Assembly (NCBI GenBank): GCA_035606665.1
Contig: DATNEY010000052.1
Span: 1 to 25,995 of the forward strand
Length of the DNA stretch: 25,995 nt
From: DASUGC01 sp035606665
GTDB taxonomy: Bacteria > Acidobacteriota > Vicinamibacteria > Vicinamibacterales > SCN-69-37
Reading direction: 5' to 3'
Shown: positions 21,793-25,995 of the stretch, piece after piece
Position numbering within the stretch: the stretch's first letter is position 1
Layout of the letters: each line of letters opens with the position of its first letter
Program-made: the position numbers and the translations under genes
The notes under the pieces: model-generated
The model's input: only the letters and a program-made list of their open reading frames with translations
Database searches by the model: none
What the model was told of the DNA's origin: nothing

Positions 21793-23289
21793 GTGCGCGA
21801 GAAACTGGGACATCTTGGCAAAGGCGTAGCGATTTACGGAGCGGGTGACGCCGCCGTCAACGTCGTCAACTTCCTGCTGCTCGCGGTCTACGTCAAATTC
21901 GGATATCTCGACACCAACGACTATGGTGCGATCGCCATCATCACGGCGTTCGAGGGCATCGCGAAGATCGTCTCCCGCCTGGGCCTGGATGGCGCGTTCA
22001 TGCGGCACTTCCACGATCGCGCCGCGGGCGGTCCGCTCGAGCGAATGGCGAGCACCATCGTGTGGTTCCTGCTCGGCGTCAACATCCTGGTCTTCGCGCC
22101 TGCGATCGCCCTCTCCGGCTGGGTCGGCGATCGCTTCATGCACAACATCGCCTACGTGCCAGCGTTCCGGCTGATGCTCATCAACACCTTCCTGATCAGC
22201 CTGACGTTCGTTCCATTTCATCTGATGCGACTCCGGAACGAGGCTGTGACGTACAGCGGGTTCGTGTTCGCTCGCTCGGCCGGCACGACGCTGCTTCGCG
22301 GTGTGCTGGTGATGGGCCTCGGCTGGGGATTCACAGGCTGGTACGCGGCCGACTTGATCCTGACGCTCGCCCTGTGGCCGTTGCTCTGGCGCTGGATGAG
22401 CCCCGTCCTGACGACGGCCTTCGATCGGAAGGAGCTCGCGACAGTCCTGCGTTTTGGCCTGCCGCGCCTGCCGCATGGCATCGCGCAGCAGGCGCTCGAG
22501 GCGGGCAACAAGATGCTCCTCAAGGCGCACGTGGGCCTGGAGCAGGTCGGCGTCTACCAGAATGGCTTCACGCTCGGCACGGGGATTCGCTTCTTCACGT
22601 CGGCCTTCGAGACCGCGTGGGCGCCGTTCTACTACGCGACCGCGAAGCAGCCTGATGCCAGGACGGTTCTCTCGAAGACGACCACCTACGGCGTGGCCGT
22701 CTTGACGCTGCTCGTCGCCACCACCGTCGCCGTATCGCACGACGTGATTCTCGTGATCCTGACACCGACGTACCTCGCGGCCGTACCGGTGATTCCCCTG
22801 ATCGCGATCGGCATGGCGGCTCAGGGTCTGTACCTGTTCACCTCCATCGGACTGAATCTGACGAGTAAGACCCAGTACTACCCGGTGGCAACGTTTGCGG
22901 CGCTCGCGGTTGGCCTCGGCGCCGGTGCCCTGCTGATGCCTCGATTCGGCATGACGGGTGCCGCAGTGGCGTTCGCGCTCTCGGGCGCGACGCAAACGCT
23001 GGTCGCCTTCACCTTCGCCAGACGCTTCTATCCGATTCAGTACGAGATCGGCCGCCTCGCACGGGTGGTCGCCGCGGGCGCGCTGGCCGCAATCGGCGCC
23101 GTCTGGCTCGTGCCGGATCTGCCGCCGGTCGCGGGTCTCGTGGTGCGCGGCCTCGTCACCACGTCCGCGTTCGGAGCCGTGCTTCTCGCGTCGGGGTTCT
23201 TCCGCAAGAGCGAGCGAGACTTTCTGAACGAGTTGGTCGCCCGTTTCCGCAGACGCCCTACCGCCCTGCCCGATGCCGATGCGAAGTGA
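21793..23289 (+). CDS. Polysaccharide flippase, Wzx/MATE-like (MOP superfamily)
   Basis: 498-residue polytopic membrane protein with about 12-14 hydrophobic segments. The N-terminal pattern GKGVAIYGAGDAAVNVVNFLLLAVYVKFGYLDTNDYGAIAI fits the polysaccharide biosynthesis (RfbX/Wzx) family: a first helix with conserved glycines and a short D-Y-G loop. A second such repeat begins near residue 215 (LRFGLPRLPHGIAQQALEAGNKMLL). These proteins flip undecaprenyl-linked oligosaccharide from the inner to the outer leaflet. This gives the cluster its export step. The start is GTG at 21793; no ribosome site is seen. The end overlaps the next gene by 17 nt, which suggests coupled translation. Confidence 0.9.
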   Translation: MREKLGHLGKGVAIYGAGDAAVNVVNFLLLAVYVKFGYLDTNDYGAIAIITAFEGIAKIVSRLGLDGAFMRHFHDRAAGGPLERMASTIVWFLLGVNILVFAPAIALSGWVGDRFMHNIAYVPAFRLMLINTFLISLTFVPFHLMRLRNEAVTYSGFVFARSAGTTLLRGVLVMGLGWGFTGWYAADLILTLALWPLLWRWMSPVLTTAFDRKELATVLRFGLPRLPHGIAQQALEAGNKMLLKAHVGLEQVGVYQNGFTLGTGIRFFTSAFETAWAPFYYATAKQPDARTVLSKTTTYGVAVLTLLVATTVAVSHDVILVILTPTYLAAVPVIPLIAIGMAAQGLYLFTSIGLNLTSKTQYYPVATFAALAVGLGAGALLMPRFGMTGAAVAFALSGATQTLVAFTFARRFYPIQYEIGRLARVVAAGALAAIGAVWLVPDLPPVAGLVVRGLVTTSAFGAVLLASGFFRKSERDFLNELVARFRRRPTALPDADAK

Positions 23290-25009
23290 CCGGACCATCG
23301 CGGCTCTCGTGGCGGCCGCCGCGATCGCCGTGTATCTCCCGGCGCTCGGCACCGGCTTCAACGCGGACGACTACCTGATTCTCTGGCGCATCAAATCGAT
23401 CCAGGCCGCGGGCGATCCGTTCGGCTACTTCAAGTTTGCGTTCTACGAGTACTTCCGGCCGCTCGGCTTCCTGTCGTTCGCGTTCGACTGGCGGCTGTGG
23501 CACCTCGACGCCTTCGGCTTTCACCTCACGAACGTGGTGCTCCATGCCGTGAATTCCATGCTGGTGTTCGTGCTCGCGCGGCGGATGTTCACGGCGGCGC
23601 ATGCGGCGATCGCGGGCCTCCTCTTCGCGCTCCATCCCGCCTCGCACGAGGCCGTCTACTGGATTGCGGCGCGCTTCGATCTGCTCGCGACGTTCTGGAC
23701 GCTGGTGGCGTTGTTGGCGCTTTCGAAGACGGGCGCGGCATGGCGCGCGGCCGGCTCGATTGCGTTTGCGCTGGCGCTGTTGTCCAAGGAATCGGCCATC
23801 GCGCTCATCATCATCGCGCCGGCATGGGATGTCCTCATCGCCCGCCGGGACTGGCGCTCGACAGCCGTTCGTCTCGCGCCACTCCTGATGATCGTGGCCC
23901 TGTACACGGCGGCGCGGATGGTGGGCGCGGATCTTGATGCGACCGGCGGCGGACGACGGTTGCCGAAAGCCGTGATGGCACTCGCCGGTGTCGCCACCAT
24001 GCTCTTTGTAGCCTGGCGCAGGGACCACGCGGGTGACATGCCACACCGATGGCGAGCCGGCCTGCTCGCAGTCACCACTGGGACCGGACTCGGGGGACTC
24101 TCGTGGGTGCTGGGATCGAATTCGGCAGGCGCCTGGTTCATCGACAGAGTCGCTTTTCTACGTCACGTCTCCTTCTATGCCCTGAGTCCGGTCGTCTTTC
24201 CGGCGCCGTCCGCGGCAGACTTCGTGCCGGAATCGCTCGCCGTCGCGCTCTTTCATGTGGTGTGGCTCGCGGCGATCGGCTTCCTGCTCTGGCGAACCGC
24301 ACGGCAAGGCAGCAACCGCGACGACCTGGCGTTCATCGTCGTGTTCACCCTGGCGGCGCTGTTGCCCGTGTCGTCGATGACCGGAGGCCTGCGCTACCTC
24401 TACCTCCCGACCGCCGGCGTGGTTCTGCTCGCGGCCGGCGCATTGTCGCGTCTGTCGCGGCGGCTCCATGCCGTGGCGCTCGCGGCCACCGTCCTCATCC
24501 TCGCCGTCTCGGCACAGCAGATCCTGCACGCCGGCCGCGCCTGGCGCACGGCGTCGACTGTCACGCGCGAGGGTGTCGAGCTCATGGCGAGCGCAATCAC
24601 GCGTTGCGGAGAAGACAACGTGCTGTTGCTGACGACGCCCGTGGCAATCGGCGACGTCTATGCCAATCTGTCGTGGGACGCGTTCGACGTGCTGGCCGGC
24701 TGCACGCCGAAATCCTTCATGACGTTGCTGCGCGTCGTTGGTTCGGATCTGCACGCGTCGGTGTCGTCTCCCGCTCCGGCAGTCGTCGAACTTCGAGCCG
24801 AAGACTACGAAGGCAATATCGTGGCCTCCGGTGATCTGCGGAACTTCGTCCACTTCGTGGAGCGCGGCCGCAGCCTGACGATCGAGACCGCGGCCGGGCG
24901 GCTGCAGACGTTCCCGGAAGGAACGACGCAGGTATTCCGCCTCGAGATGACGCCTGAGGCGGAAGCCGCCAGGCGCTACTACTATTCAGACGGGAGAATA
25001 CGCCGGTGA
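23273..25009 (+). CDS. TMTC-like GT-C membrane glycosyltransferase
   Basis: 578 residues with about ten or more hydrophobic segments in the first 450. Loop 1 after the first helix has an acidic pair (FNADDYL, D32/D33), then YFRPLGFLSF at 60-69, HLTNVVLHAVNSMLVF at 84-99 and HPASHEAVYWIAARFD at 121-136. These motifs are shared with the TMTC/DUF1736 group of O-mannosyltransferase-like GT-C proteins, although the TPR repeats found in TMTC are absent. The last 130 residues form a soluble domain (about 450-578) of unknown kind. Likely adds a sugar from a polyprenyl-phosphate donor on the outer face. ATG at 23273 and again at 23279 are both possible; the first is taken. It overlaps the next gene as GTGA. 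Confidence 0.78.
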   Translation: MPMRSDRTIAALVAAAAIAVYLPALGTGFNADDYLILWRIKSIQAAGDPFGYFKFAFYEYFRPLGFLSFAFDWRLWHLDAFGFHLTNVVLHAVNSMLVFVLARRMFTAAHAAIAGLLFALHPASHEAVYWIAARFDLLATFWTLVALLALSKTGAAWRAAGSIAFALALLSKESAIALIIIAPAWDVLIARRDWRSTAVRLAPLLMIVALYTAARMVGADLDATGGGRRLPKAVMALAGVATMLFVAWRRDHAGDMPHRWRAGLLAVTTGTGLGGLSWVLGSNSAGAWFIDRVAFLRHVSFYALSPVVFPAPSAADFVPESLAVALFHVVWLAAIGFLLWRTARQGSNRDDLAFIVVFTLAALLPVSSMTGGLRYLYLPTAGVVLLAAGALSRLSRRLHAVALAATVLILAVSAQQILHAGRAWRTASTVTREGVELMASAITRCGEDNVLLLTTPVAIGDVYANLSWDAFDVLAGCTPKSFMTLLRVVGSDLHASVSSPAPAVVELRAEDYEGNIVASGDLRNFVHFVERGRSLTIETAAGRLQTFPEGTTQVFRLEMTPEAEAARRYYYSDGRIRR

Positions 25010-25359
25010 ACGGGCTGACCAACACCCACGAACACACGTCGCGCTTCGACAACGTTCACGTGCTCCTCTGGCTGATCAAGGACACGTGCTGGATGCTGCA
25101 GTGGAAGATCCTCGGGTGCGTGATGATCGCGCCCACGATCTCGGTCGCGATCTACCTTGCGGTGCGCTCGAAGGCCGAAGACGTGTTCTGGATCAACGTC
25201 GCCATCTGCTTCTGGATCTCGGCCAACGCCTACTGGATGGTCTGCGAATTCGTGGGCCGCGAGGACATCAAGGACTACGCCGGCCTGCCCTTCGCCCTGG
25301 GGTTCATTGCCGTCGCGATCTTCTATCTTCGCCCGCAGCCGCGGCCGCTGGCGCAGTGA
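25006..25359 (+). CDS. Small integral membrane protein of unknown function
   Basis: 117 residues. After a polar N-terminus of about 15 residues come three hydrophobic segments, near 19-52 (LLWLIKDTCWMLQWKILG then IAPTISVAIYLA), 60-82 (FWINVAICFWISANAYWMVCEFV) and 93-108 (LPFALGFIAVAIFYL). It is rich in tryptophan and has cysteines within or next to the membrane segments. The pattern, with a conserved-looking WMLxWK and NAYWMxCEF, resembles small uncharacterised membrane proteins I recall from several phyla; no function is known to me. The start GTG at 25006 overlaps the preceding stop as GTGA, so it is probably translated with the GT-C gene. This coupling suggests that it may accompany the GT-C protein. 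Confidence 0.8.
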   Translation: MNGLTNTHEHTSRFDNVHVLLWLIKDTCWMLQWKILGCVMIAPTISVAIYLAVRSKAEDVFWINVAICFWISANAYWMVCEFVGREDIKDYAGLPFALGFIAVAIFYLRPQPRPLAQ

Positions 25360-25382
25360 GCCGCGTGACCTGACAGAACAGG

Positions 25383-25388
25383 TACAAT
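25383..25388 (+). promoter_or_regulatory. -10-like box TACAAT before the second radical SAM gene
   Basis: TACAAT lies nine bases before the ATG at 25398 with no Shine-Dalgarno in between. A short palindrome ACCTG-N6-CAGGT (25368-25383) ends on the first base of the box and could be an operator. Confidence 0.45.
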
Positions 25389-25397
25389 GTTTCCCGA

Positions 25398-25995
25398 ATG
25401 AATTTCGTCCCCAGGCTCAGGGAGGCCGTCGCCCTGCGTGCGCGACGGCTACCGGCCGTCACGCGCCTTCTGGCCCGCTACCGTAAACATCGTTACGAAG
25501 GCATGGTCGAGCAGTTCGTCCGTGACAAGGACGGCCGGGCCGGCCGGCTGCCGCAGGGCGTCGTCTACGAGGCGACGATGCGCTGCAACCTGACGTGCGA
25601 GTTCTGCTACGTCGGCGATCTGCTGAACATCGAGGGCGAGTGGCGCGAGGAGCTGCCCCTCGACGCGCTGCGCCGCGCGTTCCCGGAAGGCCAGCTCCAG
25701 GTCAACCTCACCGGCGGCGAGATCTTCATGCGGAAGGACATCCTCGACGTCCTGGACGTGTTCCGCGAGAAGGGCTACGTCTGCGGCTACCTGACGACCA
25801 ACGGGACGATCATCAGCGACGAGCGCGCCGACGCGCTGGCCGAGCTGGCGCGCCAAGGCTTCCTCACCCACGTCTCGGTCTCGATCGACGGGCCCGGCGA
25901 GCTCCACGACAAGGCGCGCGGCGTGAAGGGCACGTTCCAGCGCACGTCGGACGGGCTGCGGCGGCTGCAGGCGGCGGCGAAGAAGAAGGGCGCGC
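25398..25995 (+). CDS. Radical SAM protein (3' end cut off)
   Basis: First 199 residues only; the frame is open to the window edge. The cluster motif C-x3-C-x2-C is at C63, C67 and C70 (MRCNLTCEFCY), GGE at 106-108 in LTGGEIF matches the SAM-binding motif, and YLTTNGTIIS and VSVSIDGPGELHD are the usual core strands of the SPASM/MoaA-like group. A basic stretch of about 50 residues (RARRLPAVTRLLARYRKHRY) comes before the domain. Whether auxiliary cysteines follow cannot be seen. It is a different subtype from the radical SAM protein at 19381, which has NYGEP in place of GGE. Start ATG at 25398, downstream of the TACAAT box; 38 nt separate it from the small membrane protein gene. Confidence 0.9.
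   Translation, partial: MNFVPRLREAVALRARRLPAVTRLLARYRKHRYEGMVEQFVRDKDGRAGRLPQGVVYEATMRCNLTCEFCYVGDLLNIEGEWREELPLDALRRAFPEGQLQVNLTGGEIFMRKDILDVLDVFREKGYVCGYLTTNGTIISDERADALAELARQGFLTHVSVSIDGPGELHDKARGVKGTFQRTSDGLRRLQAAAKKKGA

Noticed and set aside
21739..23361. 540-residue open frame on the minus strand
   Set aside because: It lies opposite the flippase gene, is dominated by Arg, Glu, His, Asp and Gln, and has no recognisable domain; a typical antisense shadow in high-GC DNA.

Overview
The window is high-GC bacterial chromosome. It holds the mraZ end of a division and cell-wall (dcw) cluster on the minus strand, followed by about 21 kb of surface-glycan genes on the plus strand. No rRNA, tRNA, CRISPR array, transposase or integrase was seen. 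A FtsI with a C-terminal PASTA domain, the small FtsL-like protein, a divergent YchF-type GTPase and the overall codon style suggest an uncultured Acidobacteriota (Vicinamibacteria-like) genome. That assignment is an inference from general familiarity, not from a search.

Region 1 (1-4912, minus strand): mraZ, rsmH, an ftsL-like gene, ftsI and murE (cut by the window edge), tightly overlapping and co-directional. A clear sigma70-type promoter (TTGACA, 17 bp, TACTAT) drives mraZ. Three TGGA(C/G) pentamers with an exact 10-bp period lie between the promoter and the mraZ start, and look like a variant MraZ autoregulatory box. Further upstream is a perfect 10-bp-arm palindrome, lying between the dcw promoter and the divergent ychF-like gene.

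Region 2 (4913-18124, plus strand): the YchF-like GTPase, then a glycosyltransferase block. It contains GT4, two membrane-anchored GT2 enzymes of the polyprenyl-phosphate sugar synthase type, a GT-C enzyme, a second GT4, a DegT-type sugar aminotransferase, a large GT-C protein, a GT9 (heptosyltransferase family) and a GT-B-like capsule-type transferase. Most neighbours overlap by 1-17 nt (ATGA or GTGA junctions), so translation is probably coupled.

Region 3 (18125-25995, plus strand): an NAD-dependent sugar epimerase/dehydratase flanked on both sides by copies of a structured intergenic repeat of about 125 bp with covarying hairpins. It is followed by a SPASM radical SAM protein, an exported STN-like proline-rich protein, a methyltransferase, a Wzx/MATE-like flippase, a TMTC-like GT-C protein, a small membrane protein and the start of a second radical SAM protein.

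The set reads as a system that makes polyprenyl-phosphate-linked sugars, assembles and modifies a lipid-linked glycan, flips it, and adds sugars outside the membrane through GT-C enzymes. No initiating phosphoglycosyltransferase, Wzy polymerase or export ATPase is recognised here, so the pathway is incomplete within the window. Several glycan genes lack a Shine-Dalgarno sequence and instead have a -10-like hexamer 6-10 nt before the start codon, which suggests leaderless transcripts.
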